DNA of 64,000 bases from Udeniomyces pyricola (lineage: Eukaryota > Basidiomycota > Tremellomycetes > Cystofilobasidiales > Mrakiaceae): the NCBI GenBank assembly GCA_039545295.1, contig BCIK01000018.1:497543-561542 (forward strand), read 5' to 3'. The notes below the pieces were generated by a model that ran no database searches, had not been told where the DNA came from, and saw nothing but the letters and a program-made list of their open reading frames with translations. Within the stretch, counting starts at the first letter, position 1. Each line of letters begins with the position of its first letter. Below, piece after piece: positions 1 to 12,301 of the stretch. The position numbers and the translations under genes are program-made.

Positions 1-2725
1 ATATCCGATTGGCCCAGTCTCAGCGAGGCCTCCAGCTTGGGTCGCACCCGACGGGGTCGGAACCACCTCAGTCGACGAGCCACTTCGCCTCAGACCGACG
101 CGGCCTCCACCTCTTTGCCGCCATTGTCTGACCAAATTTCCCAATCGACGACCGATGTACTACCTCTAGCCAGCCCTTCCCGCCTCCGGGTTGCTCAGCC
201 CGGCGAGCACAATGAGGTCGAGGAGAGGGTTCCTGTCGTCCAGAGGAGTCCAAATCCGCCTCTTCGTTCTCCCTCTATACCATCCCTTCACTCCCCTCTT
301 GCGCCGCCTGATCCCAGACATCCCTCGCCTACTGCATCAGCACCTATCGAATTGCCTGCACCTCTCACATCGTACACTCTGGGCGAGATGGGTATCATGC
401 AGGGCCGCGATCCTCTGCCGTCGACCTCTGCGACCCGATCGTTACACTTTCCGTCTCCGATCCGCTCACCGGCATTATCCTCAACACCTACCCCCCTGCG
501 TGTCTCGCCCGCGCACAGTCCACTCGCGGCTCAAACACATGTCGAACTCTCAGCTGCCCTTCTCACCTCGTTGAGATCTCTTCTCGCGACACTGGCGCCG
601 TTGCCATTAAACGGATCCACAGCCGCGTCATCTTCCTTGCCGTTTCTTAGCGCGACTCCTACTGCTCAACTCTCGCCTCTCGCCCAGCGGATCCGCAATC
701 ATCGCATCGAACAAACCGTCGCTCGACTGGATCTTGTCAGGAGACTACTTAGGCTGCTTGTCCAGTGGGAGGTGCTCGAGATCGGCAGTGGCAGCGCCAG
801 TGCCACCGTCAACGGCGGCACGGCACCCCGCAGCAACCCCCACGCCATAGCCGAGGGTATCATATCCCCGCCACCAACACTGACGACCCAGGAACGAGAA
901 CGGCAAGCATCAGCTGAGCCCGCGTCAAGACTTGTAGATCTCAGGCGAATGGTTGGTCGTATTGACGAAGCTTTGGTCCGATTTGAGCTTAACCGAGGAG
1001 AAGAAAGCGAGCTTGACGGCGATGAAGAAAGAGAGTCGGTCAGTTGATCTCTTCTTCATCTGTGCATCATGTCTCGTATCTTCTTTTGGCTAGAATTGAC
1101 GTGTGGTCTTATCCACATACATTCGTCTTTGCCGATCCCATCAGATGCTCTCTCACTCAATACTGACGGGTCAGGTCTCGATGCTTCGCCGCCGAGGTGC
1201 CATATATCGCTCTATCTCGACTCGTCCGTTCCAGACTGGCTTTCCCTCTGCTCCCCCTTCATCGACGCATCTTCCTGCAGGTACCTCAGCTTCTGTACCT
1301 GCTCCACCCCACTACTCGCCGTATCCTCAACCTTCGACCTCAACCAACCAGACTTCGCTCAGCCGACCGCCCTGGCTCCTTCCAACGTCAACTCCAGCCC
1401 GTCCTGCACATGTGGTATCCTCTGCCGAGATCATTGCACAGATCCTTCTCGAGTCCTCATCTGCTTCTGCTTCTCCTGAGCCCGCGTCCTCCTCTGCTTA
1501 TCATCAACATCGTCATTCCCGGACGGGATCGCTAAATCACCGTCGTCAGCATAGTTACTCCGATGCGCCGTCGGACACTGACTCGACAACATCTTTCCAC
1601 CACGACGTCTCATCTCGCGACCCACAAACCACCCAGCAAGTCGCTGCGACCGACTCTGCACCTGTCTCGAATCCTGTCTCATCTCCCTTCTACTCGACTG
1701 CTCTTATCATCGCGTGTGGCGCGGCTGCGTCGACCGGCCCCGCCGCCTCATCCCCCATCCGCTCAGCACACTATACTCGTCTGAATCCTAACGTTCCCTA
1801 TCCCACATCACGTGATCGTTCGATCCCATATCTGCCAAATGTTGGCTGCGGAACGATCGTCTCGGACCAAGCCGTCCCGTTCGCACTCGTTAATCCTGTT
1901 CACTCACTATACCACGGCGGTCGGTCTGCTCCTCCTTCTGCGCACCTTCCTTCGAACCACTGCGCCAGCCTTGCCGTTACTTTCTCCAGCCAACCTGGCC
2001 TTGCAGAGCTGGGGCCGGATCTCTTTGCATCGACCTCAACAACAGCGACGACCAGTCATGCTCAGAATCACTGGAGAACGGAGCTACTGGAAGAGTTTGG
2101 TTCCATTGAGTTGCAGCATCTCGTGCAGACACAACAGACCACGTGCATGTCTGCGGCTGTTGTTGCATGTGTAAATTGGTAAGGGATACCTTTCCTTGCT
2201 CGGCCCAACCATGCCGCCATCTGTTTCACCTTCGGTTCACTCGTTCTTTTCACTCCTACAAAGGTGCTGACGGAGGTTGCATCTTTTCTGTTTCATGCTT
2301 CTTGCAGCGGTCTTGCCCTCGGTTTAAGCCTCATTCCTCTATCTCCCCATCATACCAGCAATGACCAACGGACGGAAGTCATCCTTTCTCGTCGACGTAT
2401 CACTGTAATCGCACCATCGTCCGACAGCCCCCAGTGTGTCTATTTCCAAGCCTCTCCTAAGGAGTACTATGCCGAAGAAGGTGAAGAGGCGGAAGAGGAG
2501 GAACAGCAGCTGCGGGAACCATTGATCTCGACATCGGGTGTTGCCAATCCAGATGATGAAGACAATATGCCCTGGGTGGCTGATACAAATCGGAAGCTTG
2601 CCGAGAGACCAAATGGGGGACGGGACGAGTGGGGCAGTCATCATGGAAGACAAGCTCAGGGTCGATCCAGTCAATACGGAGATGGAGCCATGAGTAGGAG
2701 ACGTGTTGGACCTGTTGGTCGATGA
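1..2725 (+). CDS. Ser/Pro-rich hypothetical protein, 5'-truncated by window edge
   Basis: I do not recognise this protein. The reading frame is open from base 1, so the start lies outside the window. Three exons join in frame: 1-1038, 1175-2178 and 2308-2725, with donors GTCAGT and GTAAGG and acceptors TCAG and TGCAG. This gives about 819 visible residues ending in TGA. Most of the chain is Ser/Pro/Thr/Ala-rich and probably disordered. A short helical stretch lies near residues 225-250 (basic and leucine-rich). A run of about 22 uncharged residues spans the exon 2/3 junction (from ACVNCGLALG) and could be a membrane segment. An acidic Glu stretch follows. Between 1700 and 2000 another frame also looks hydrophobic (Leu-rich near 1925), so one more intron may exist there. 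The join is supported by phase only, not by homology. Confidence 0.4.
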
Positions 2726-5168
2726 CGGGCAGATGGCCGGACATCAGGACTTGTGTATTTCCCCTTGGACCTATATGTCTGCTTCTCACGAACTTAATTT
2801 ACTGTTCTTTCAATCTTTAAATCCCCACCCCTTTCTATCCTCTGTCGCTCGATGTTGACAAATCCGTTATCCTTTTACGACTATTGACTCCTTATCCTCT
2901 AGCCTCGCCGGCCTCTAGCATAGTGCATTTACATTCTTAACCAACAGTTCCTGCCACAACGACAACTATCGGCTTTCAATCTCTTTTCTTCTCTACCTCA
3001 TCCCATCTTCGCACTCTTTCTCTTTTTTGAATTGTCTTTTTTTCCTTTTTTTTTTCATCTATCTCTGCCTTTCTGTCTCCCTCTCTCTTTCGAATCCTGC
3101 CTCTCATCTTGACGTCCCACGACCTTCCACTTTATGACGTTCTCTCTCTCGTTGCTTTCTCTCTCCGGCGTTGTATGTAAGACTATGTCCGAACGATCCC
3201 CGCCATGTGTTCGGTGGTACTTCTCTTCGACTGTCGTTTCTTTGTCATGATAACTTGTCATGACATGTGCCGTTCACACACATTTTGAGCATGTAATCAG
3301 CCCGGCGGACGGGAGGCTCGGTGATCAAGCTATCGGATCAGGGCTTACGAATCGCGTTTTGTCGATCAAACGGAAGTTCGGTCCCGGAACCTCCACTTCG
3401 CTTCGCTTTTGGCTTGATTACGGCAATGTTATTTTGTTTGGCCCATATCGATCCTTCCCCCAACGGTCATCACTAAACTCCCACTCTACCGAGCCACCCT
3501 CGCAAGCAGTCCAAGCGACGGTGGAGCTGCAACTGGTGCAACCCTCGTCGCTGTAGCAATGCCGACCATTGCGTCCAACTCGTTGGCTCTGCCGGATCTC
3601 GGAACCTTTGAGCGAAGCGGCCGTCGCCGAGATCACTGGGAACGGCTTTGGCGCTTTGGCTGAGCGCCGCCCGCCCTGCAGCCTGCTGCTGGCGCGCTTC
3701 TGCAGGGTCGCGCGAGCCTTCAGTCAAACTTACCCTGCTAGTAATATATTGACCCTGGACTTCCCCTGGCAGACAGATTCGTACCGCGGAATGGAAAACT
3801 TATCTGACTTGCTTCAGTTTGTAGTCCTACTTGAACCAGGCCACATCAATGTTCTTCGCCTCACATATATAGCTCGACGCAGTACTCTTCCCTTTGCCAC
3901 AACAGCTTGCAGACCCTGGCCCTTCTTATCCAGCTCGACCCGAAGCACACCGCGCGCGCATATATCTATCTATCCTTCGTGTCACACGCTCGAACCCATT
4001 TTCACCGTCTGCCAAACTTTTCTGACATCTGCTCGCGCGTGTGCGTTATACAAGATACAATCTCCGCCTTCACACACGTTCATCGATCTATCGCGTCCGT
4101 CCCGGCCCAATTTACACCTGGATGTATGCATGATCGATCAGCTTGCGCATCGAGTTGTTCGCCTCCTTCACACGTACACCACCGGCCATTGGTGTGTTGG
4201 TGGTCGGCCTCACATGATCACGATCCATTGTACCCTATATTCAATGGTCAACAGAGACCATTGAGCAGGTTCAGAGGCATCGCATGCATCGCATACCGCG
4301 TTACCGAGATCAGCTGCCTGCAGTAGGGCCCGTTGGGTGTTCTTGCTTTGGCGACATGCTTCGCCTGCGCCGGGTCATGCAAATACGACCGATAAGAGCA
4401 TTTCAATGCGTTGTTGGTCCGGATTGTGATGAGCTCGATCTTCGTCTACGCCATTCAGCTGCACATCGGGTATGTTTGACATCGATTCGATTGGCTACTC
4501 GTCTCGCGCAGGCAGTGCATGCTAATCAGCGCTCAGCGCAATCAGCTTGGTGAATTTGACTCTGGCTCTGGCGTTTGCAGGAATGGACACTGCCTGATTC
4601 CTTGGCCGGCCAGTTGTATGTACTCAGCGCCCGTGCAGGCAATGTGCCGTGCTTGCTTACCTCGCTCACGATCGATTGATCGTTCTTACAAACGTATGCA
4701 GTACCGCCTGATGGGCAGTCATAGCTCTTGTTGCAGCCAGCACGGGTAAACGGACACGCAGAATATTGATCTAACAGCACCGTGCGTCGCACCGGACCGG
4801 TCGGACCAAGCGTTCGACGTTTCGAGCTTTTCATCGCCTTGGCCTATGTGCCACGTGATCGGCCCGGGCTGGCCCCTTTTTCTCGCCGCGGTCGCCGTAT
4901 TTCCCGGAACATGGAACGATTCAGCTCGGTGGCGATTGATATGAACGTTGAACTTTGCTTCCCCCTTGCCTAAAGCCAGTGCCCTAATATCATTTTCCCC
5001 CTGCACAGCGCGTACTGCATCCCCGGTCTTTCCCTTTCGACATCTCCAGCTCTCCTCTTTCACTCCCTCCTTCTTCACTTCTTTCTTCACCCCTGCAACC
5101 CAGCAACGTGTATCGGTTCCTTCCTCCCCAACCTCATCATCCCATTCCTACTCGGTAACGCACCCGAT
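2726..5168. other. Intergenic region without recognised gene
   Basis: About 2.4 kb between the left-edge gene and the desaturase. It begins with pyrimidine-rich 3'-flank sequence (2800-3250). It then holds mixed sequence with several open frames of up to 231 codons (3569-4264). None shows a recognisable domain, splice continuity or a convincing start context. TATA-like tracts occur near 3867 and 3958. The last part (about 4980-5168) is C/T-rich, as expected for the leader of the desaturase. I found no tRNA-like B box or transposon terminal repeat by eye. Confidence 0.5.
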
Positions 5169-8100
5169 ATGCTCCCAATTCAATCTACGCTGCCTCGACT
5201 CGTTCTCCCCCTCAAAAAGTCCTCCCATCTCATCCAGGAAAATCAAACAACGAAATTCGCCGACAAGGTGAACCCCGCTTCCCTCCCAGCCAAAGACGCA
5301 GGCGTCACCTCCTTGGCATCAAAACGAAGCAGCAGTGAGCGAAGGTGGACGAGGGATGAGATTGCTCGTGATGTAAGTTCACGATCTGTCATATTTTTTT
5401 TGTGGTAATGTCGGAGGGGAAGGCGCCATAAAGAGAAAACGAGAGGCAATCCAAGCTGGCGCGGCGAGGATGAAGCACAGTCCGCTTTCCTGGAGCGGGT
5501 AACTCTTTGGCTCCAGGATTCAGGTGTTTCCTGGTCCCTTTTTTTCTCGTTGGCTCCTGCATCCCCCTCCTTCTGTATTCCCCTACTACAAGACGTATCA
5601 GAATCTACATTTGTCGTACCTCCGCATCAATCTTAGCTTGACCCAGCGTGTCTGGGTTCAAAGGCAGCGACGCTGGGTCAACGGCCAAAAGGAGGCAGTG
5701 CAGCAGTCACCCACTTCCCCCCCCCTTTGCGGCGCGACTTATCTGCTGCCCGTCTTTCTTCGATTTAGTTGCCTCCCTGCGGGCATCACACCCCGCATGC
5801 CGCACCCCGAAGCTACGTGCTACAACCATTTGAGCTGCACTTGATCACACTCGTAGACTTCACAGTAATGCAACGTCCGAGCACTCCTGATATCTGACGC
5901 CACTGCTTTGTTTTCTTCTTCCTGGTCTTACTTTGCGAAATACACGGACCCTCTCTCCCTCACCTTTCCTGCCCCCCTCGGTCATCTCGCAGATTCTTGC
6001 TGGACATCTGCTACTCGTATACGCCGATCGTGTCTACAAAGTTAACTCCTGGATCAGTAATCATCCTGGTGGAGAACAGCTCCTCCTGCACTTCATTGGA
6101 CGAGAGGTCAGTCCGCACGCCGCACACGTTTGTTGAGGTGGATTGTATTTCATAATTTGCAAGTCGGCTTAACGACGTTTTTCTCTTGTGTGCTTTTCTT
6201 GTCACTTGTCAGGCAACCGACCAAATCAACGTCTCTCACAGCAAACAGATCTTGGCAACCAAATTTAAACCCTTTTGCGTCGGCTCGCTGACCGATTCGG
6301 AGCGAGGAGTACGTTCATGGCAATCTTGATGCAAGCATCTGCCCCTCATCTACTCCAATAGATTGCCGTGATGACTGACTTCCCTTGTCTTTTCTCTTCT
6401 CTTTTTTTTATAGCAATACCGTTCACTTCTACCACCGTCGATGCTTGGCTTCCACCCTGTTCCGGGTACGCTAGGCAAGAACAAGCTAGTCCAGTGGTTC
6501 CAAGAAGGCGAGACTCGAGCCTTTCTTGAGGGGCGTGAGAGGCGAAAGGAGAAGCACGATCCTTTCTCCGAGGTGAGCACCAATCAAAGCGATGTCTGTA
6601 GGAGTGATTGGGATTGACTTCTCGAAGAACGACTATTCTGACAGAATCGATGGTTGACCTTTACTATAGAAATCCGACACGCCCGCCACCAACCCCGTCG
6701 ACCTTCAGCTAGCCGATCTTTACCCTCTGATCAGCCAACCTTTCACTGCCAACGAAGCCGCTGCCTCCAGTCACTTCAAGCAACTCTGTGCCACCATCGA
6801 TGACGCCGGACTGATGGAGCACCCCGGCCGCCTCTCGGGCTACGCCAGTGACATTTTCCGTTACGTTGCCCTCGTAGCGTGCTCGATCGGCTGCTGGTGG
6901 ATGGTCACGGGCGGGACTTGGACCGGGTGGGGAGCTTATGCTGGAACTTGGGCTAGTGCAGTCGCTTTAGGTCTTTACTGGCATGTGGTCGCCTTGCTCT
7001 GTCATGACATTGTGAGTTGGATCTCGAGTCGTCTATTCTCCTTTCTCTTCACAGAAGTCGTACTGATATTGCATTGTGTCACCTCTTTCATCTGATGCTG
7101 GGATGTTCGATCTGCCAGGGCCATCGATCGCTTGCCAATGGATCTTGGTGGGCTAACAATGTCCTGGGTGTCCTCATCGCCGGCGGCACGGGCGGTCTGT
7201 CCATCGGGTGGTGAGTTCCGTTTGCATCGTTCCGTCGAGTGTTAAGGCCGTCGTCAAAGAATGACTATCTGACAAGGATCTTATGCTTGACGCTTATAGG
7301 TGGTGCCATGAACACAATATCCATCATCGCAAGTTCACTCATTTGTTTGAGTCTGCTCAATTGAGACTTATTGGATCAGATGCTAACTCTCCCTCCCTCG
7401 TGATACACATCTTGTCGGTTGTCTTTCACCCATACAGACATGACCAATGATGTTGAACATGATCCCGATGTCCAGCAATTGCCTTTCCTCGCCCTCAACG
7501 AAGCTTCGCTCGACTCGCTCTGGTCAACGCGGTACAAGGAGTACAAGCATTTTGATGCATTCGCCAAGATCGCTGTTAAATTCCAGCAGTGAGTGATTGG
7601 TTTATCTTTTCTTCTGGACTGTCCAAACTATGTTGGACAAACTGCACAGCACGATTTGGCCTTTTCTCCCTTCCTTTCCCTGTACTCATTCGGGTCTAAC
7701 CCTTCTTTGCTTTTTACAGTTTGACCTACTACTTCCTTCTCTCCGTTGGCCGCTTCAACCTCTGCATCCTCTCCTACCAACACCTCATCGTCTACGCCAA
7801 GCGTGACGCGATGTGGCTGTTTGAGATGGCCTCTCTTTCAGGATTTTTTTACTGGTTCGGTGCTGTCGTTCTTGCTGGCTTGCCGAGCTGGAAGCTTCGA
7901 GCCATCTTCTTGCTTGTCTCCTTCATGACCTCGTCACCCTTGCATCTTATGGTGAGTGCTCTGGGACAGATCACGGCGGACAGATGGTTCATCTCGAATT
8001 CTGAGCTGATCCAGCTGTTCTTCCCCCCCCCCCCCCTTCTTTTTGACCGCTTGCTTGCTGGCTGGCTACAGATTGTCCAATCCCATTACTCTCGCTCGAT

Positions 8101-8741
8101 GGAAGACATGGGCGTCATGGAATCTCACAGTCAACACAACCTGCGGACTACTATGGACGTGAGTTACGCCCAAAATTCTGCCTCTAGCTTCTGCCCTTGA
8201 TTTCAGGTTTTCCAAGTTGATTCTTACGCCTCATGGATCCCGATCCAAATGGTACAGATCACCGTTCATCCGTCCCTTCAGCCCGCATTTGGAGGTTTGC
8301 ATCATCAAGTCACTCACCACCTCTTCCCTCGAATGCCCCGACACAACCTTGAGGCCGCGACGGTTCTCGTCAAGGAATGGGCCGATTCACATGGCTATAT
8401 CTTTGATTCTTACGGCTTTGTCGAGTGAGTGTTGTTGCCGGTTTCCTACTCTGGTCTTCCTCTCGAAAGATTCGAACAGTGGAATGATGTAGAGTTCAGA
8501 TCTAATCCCCATCTTGCCTCTCTCCGTCGTCATCTGCCCCACTCCTCTGTTCCTTTCCTTGCATCTGCCGCTGCCCTTTCTTCTTGCCCTTATTATTCGT
8601 ACCATCATCCACAGGGGAAACCAAATGACCCTCTCTGTTCTCAAGTCTATCGCGGATCAAGTCCGGTTCATGGGCGTCGTTGCCGCCGACAGCGTCCAAG
8701 AGATGAGCCAAAAGGGTGTCGCCCAAGCGTTTACTCCTTAA
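5169..8741 (+). CDS. Cytochrome b5-fused front-end desaturase (delta-8 sphingolipid desaturase type)
   Basis: Predicted ER membrane enzyme that introduces the delta-8 double bond into the long-chain base of ceramide, for fungal glucosylceramide. Exons: 5169-5372, 5993-6106, 6213-6308, 6414-6572, 6670-7011, 7119-7210, 7300-7328, 7438-7588, 7720-7951, 8072-8158, 8207-8424, 8615-8741 (616 aa, in frame throughout). An N-terminal cytochrome b5 domain carries HPGG at residues 92-95. The three desaturase histidine boxes are HDIGH (303-307, split by an intron), HNIHH (341-345) and QVTHH (536-540). The Gln in the third box marks front-end desaturases. Hydrophobic segments lie between the boxes. The start is the first ATG in frame after a C/T-rich leader, and intron 1 is long (620 nt). 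Another front-end substrate (acyl-CoA) cannot be excluded from sequence alone. Confidence 0.88.
7329..7437 (+). other. GC-AG intron inside the desaturase gene
   Basis: The only donor that keeps the frame here is C|GCAAGT, a GC donor with otherwise perfect consensus. The acceptor is ATACAG and GCTAAC serves as branch sequence. Every nearby GT donor leaves phase 2 and meets a TGA within four codons. The GC donor gives HNIHHHMTND, continuing into the conserved HDPDVQ block. Confidence 0.75.
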
Positions 8742-9550
8742 AATGAATCCACGAGTGCTTTCGCATGTTTACAGTCCTTTTTCCTTTCATTCCCGTGCAT
8801 CCCTCTCTTCCTGTTCCCTTTTGGCCTCGCTGAATGTTTTACCCAACGGACCCGGCCGGCAACCCTCGCATATCTCGCTTCGTCTGTTTCCTCTCGTACC
8901 ATCTTTTTGATCTTGCCTCGACCACCTTTTCTCTTCAGGATCTTTGCATCGCTTCAGCTACCTTGCATTCGCATTCATGTCTCTCGGAATGTTCCTCTTC
9001 CCTTCCAATCCTTTCGCATCCCATGCCATCCCATAGTTCGCGTCCGGTTTCAGTTTCTTCCTTTTCATCGAAGCTCCATCTGGGTAGTTCTCTTTCTTTC
9101 TCTCCTTGTATGTTTTTTTCCTTTTCTTTTTCCTCTTTCACCCTCTATAGTAGCAGGATCTACTTTGCTGCCCTTCCACAACATCTTGTACAATCTCTTT
9201 TGTTGGTCTTTGTTCAATCACAGAAACCCTTCCCCCCTCCGGCTTCCCTCCCTTTCACCTCACTCCTCTGACACCCTTGGTCATCACCCTATCACGTTTT
9301 CTTTCTTGCCTTCTTTTTTTTTCCCCTTCTTTCTTCTCTGTTTCTTTTGTCTACCATCCCTCGCTTCCCTTCATCTCGTCGAAACTGAAGCGCGTGGCCC
9401 ATCTTGACTCTCCTCGTCTCTCTCTCTCTTTGTCTCCTCTTCGAACCCCGCGCCTTCAGGCTCCCCCTTTCCTTCGCCGATAAAAAAGAAACAAGTTGTA
9501 TCATGCCTTTTGGTTGCTTGGAAAAATGGATACTCCTTCCCTTCGCATGG

Positions 9551-9571
9551 ATATATATATATATATATATA
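9551..9571. repeat. (AT)n microsatellite
   Basis: About ten uninterrupted AT units in the 3' flank of the desaturase gene. Confidence 0.9.
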
Positions 9572-9831
9572 CGCATCACTGTAGACACCGACGAAAGTCT
9601 CCGATCTATCGAGAGAAGAAAGGAGCCTGAGTTCCTCCAAGTACTACGTATACGGCAATTCGGCCGAAAAGCCAGGCCGAGTACTGGTCGTGATACATAT
9701 CGGGCATTATATGCTCGGTCAACGCTGCAGACGGATCAGTCACGTGGTGAGTCATGACGTTGGGGTTGATCTACGTTTGCTTCGATCGATGAGAAGTCCG
9801 GGTCTGATTGGGTGGTTGGTTGGTTGGGGAA

Positions 9832-9849
9832 GGGGGGGGGGGGGGGGGG
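9832..9849. repeat. Homopolymer G18
   Basis: Eighteen consecutive G residues after a GGTTGGTTGG stretch. The exact length is likely to be unreliable in sequencing. Confidence 0.85.
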
Positions 9850-10517
9850 ATGAGTATGACGACGTCGACCGCATGCAGAAAACTGAAGATTGATTGTTTG
9901 CTCCTCCTGCTAATGTTGCTGCTGCTACCTGTCTACTTTAGCTCTCACGTGTTGCTCGTCTCTTCTGAACTAAGCGATCGATTCCCATAGAGCGAGGAAA
10001 GAGATATATAGTAACAGCCCATTTCGGTTTTTATTTTATTTTTAAAAGATTTTGGAGAAGAGACTGCGATTTGAAGCGGCGAGGATGGGCGAAGAGGATG
10101 TGTGGAAGGAAGATGAAGATGGGAATGAAGAGGTACGAAGTGAAGGAGAGGAGAAGGAGGAGGAGGAGGAGCTGTTGGGAGGAAGGAAGAAAAAAAAGAG
10201 GGGGGGGGGNGAAGGGGACGAGAGGGCGACAGAAGAGGATCGAAAGAAGGAAGAAGGGGGAAAGAGGCAATGAGAGGTGAGATTGCGAAAGGGGTGAGCG
10301 GGATTCGGACGAGAGAGAGAGAGAATGCAAAGTGAGTTTTCGATGGAAGGTTTGAGAGAGGTAGAAAAGAGATGAGAGAAGAGTTTCCCTCCTGCGAGGA
10401 AGGGGGTAGATTCGGAGAGGGAGGTGAGGCAGGGTAATCCTGGTCTCTCCCTCCCTTAGATGTGTGGAGACCTAGAAGGACTCCAAGTATCACGAAAAGA
10501 ATGTATCCATGTTCCAC

Positions 10518-11678
10518 TCACGTCGTCGAGTACGTCCTGGCGTTGGTGGGGTATCGAACGAGCCTGTTGAGCCTTCGAGCGGAACCTCCGTTGTTCATCG
10601 ATCGACCACAAATCGGAAGACCAGTCGCATGCCTGAGTTGGAAGATAATGGAAGAAATATGGGGATTTGGAAAGTTAGTTCCGTGCAAGAGACAGGGATA
10701 TGGATGGAAGACTTCTTTCATCATCAACGCGCTCCGCTCCCCTCAACCCCCACGTCCCCTTTCCCTTGCCTTCTTCGACCCTTGTAAACCACGTTTTGAA
10801 GCCGTTTCAACCAAGTCCCAAAACCTCCAAGACAACGTACCTCTTTCCTCGATACGTTCCGATCCTATGCAGCATTCGGATCTGATCGTTGACCTGCTTC
10901 TTGAGATCCTGCTCGATGACGACGGTCCTACCCCAATCGTCGCGAGCCCTCTCGGCCAACCCTTCGGGTCCTTGGTCGTACGTCTTCTGACCCTCAAGCA
11001 TCTCGACGTTGCCCATAGGATCCACCACCTCGGTCGAGGCTGGGAGGTCGGAAATGGCAGGTTGGGTGAGGTACCCATTGAGCGCACCGGCTTGGGCTTC
11101 CGTGAGGTTCCCGACGAGGAGTCGTTTAGGGATCGACAGTCGGTGAAGGATCCGAGGCGCCATCTTGTGGCCGATGCCAAAGAACTGGGTCAGGGCAGAC
11201 TGAGAAATTGAAGAGATAGATGAATGGCGGATTGTTATTGGGATATATGGAGTTGAGAGGATTCGAGGTTGAGGCAGGGGAAGGGGGAGGGGGGGAGCGA
11301 GTCGTCCAAAGAAAGGGGGGGGGGGAAGAAGGGAGACGACGCGACGAAGCGAACGCATAGATGTAGACCACCGGATGGATTCGAGCAAGAGCAAGAAGAA
11401 AAGAATGAACAAAGCAAATGAACATTCCTCAGTTAGCAGATTGAAGGTTGTATGATGATGGATGACTATCAAGGGATGTATGCATGTATGTATGCCGTGG
11501 ACAGGTGCTCGCGGGAGAAGGAACAGAAAGAGAGAAGGGGAGACGAGAGAAAGGCCTGAAGCAAACAAGACGAAAGCAGGCGACGGTGGCTGTGGCTGTG
11601 GATATGGATATGGGAGCGAGGACAAAGACTGACGCTGAGTCGACACCTGTCATTGAGAAGCTTGGTGGCGATGAGCAT
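10518..11678 (-). CDS. SWS2: Mitochondrial small-subunit ribosomal protein uS13m
   Basis: Component of the head of the mitochondrial ribosomal small subunit. Two exons are secure: 11199-10841 and 10632-10518, joined by a GTACGT donor and a CTCAG acceptor. They encode the hallmark helix (SALTQFFGIGHKMAPRI), an insertion rich in acidic residues, the IGTYRGKR motif and the C-terminal GLPICGR/ARRLN segment, ending in TGA. The 5' end is not resolved. A good candidate first exon starts with ATG at 11678 and reads MLIATKLLND, which resembles the uS13 N-terminal strand, but its phase needs one more small exon. Alternatively, a continuous frame from an ATG near 11360 would give an Arg-rich, presequence-like N-terminus. 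The family and C-terminus are firm; the start is not. It is downstream of FAB1 on the same strand. Confidence 0.78.
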
Positions 11679-12301
11679 GGTGTGGGAAATGAAGAGGCGA
11701 TGGGTGAATTGGTGGTGTTGGTGGTGGTGGTTTTAGGCTATGATCTTGAGTGCGCTTTCATCACGGCCCACAGCCGACGCATTTCATCAAGTTGTACGTA
11801 TATTCATATATCCATATATCCAGTCTTCATCCGCATTCATTCCATTCAAACGCATCCTCCCATCCAACGAACACAAAGCCAACGGCTCATCACATCAGAG
11901 GACATAACACAATATGGTGGAACAAGAAGAGAAGAAAGAGAGAGAGACAGAAAATGCAATCGTAAAAGCCACGCTAAGAAGCTGCAAGAAAGAGAAAGAG
12001 AACTTTCAAAAGAGAGCTGACAGAAAAGATCGTTAAATAACAATGACGAGATGAGGAGAGAAAAAAAAAAGGAAAGAGCACAGAAGGACAAGTGAAGACC
12101 GATTGAGCCAAGTGCAAAGTGCACCGGGAATGCAAGAGATAAGGAGCAAGTGGTAGGGACAGCAGGATGAGATACATAGATGTTTTGTTGAAGGAAAGCG
12201 AAGAGAGGATCTAAATCCACGTTGGTGACGGGTGGAACGATCCCAATAATTTATGCTTGACGAAAAGAGCAGCCGTCACCGGTTGGTTGGAACTCGTCTC
12301 T
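11679..12301. other. Intergenic region between FAB1 3' end and uS13m
   Basis: About 620 bases holding the FAB1 3' flank and the uS13m promoter on the minus strand. It is A/G-rich on the plus strand (11930-12080). Open frames here are simple-sequence artefacts and I recognise no gene. Confidence 0.5.

Larger units (their letters stand above)
8742..10517. other. 3' flank and convergent intergenic region
   Basis: Lies between the ends of two convergent genes. The first 700 bases are strongly C/T-rich and the last 400 (10050-10440) are G/A-rich, which suits 3' untranslated sequence of each gene. Open frames here are low-complexity by-products of that composition. The stretch also holds an (AT)n tract, an 18-base G run and an undetermined base at 10210 inside a G run. 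Confidence 0.55.

Noticed and set aside
3569..4264. 231-codon open frame in the 2726-5168 intergenic region
   Set aside because: No recognisable domain, poor start context, no continuation through splicing and shifting composition along its length.
8834..9407. Overlapping open frames rich in Ser/Phe/Leu/Pro after the desaturase
   Set aside because: They follow from a C/T-rich 3' flank; translations are low complexity in every frame.
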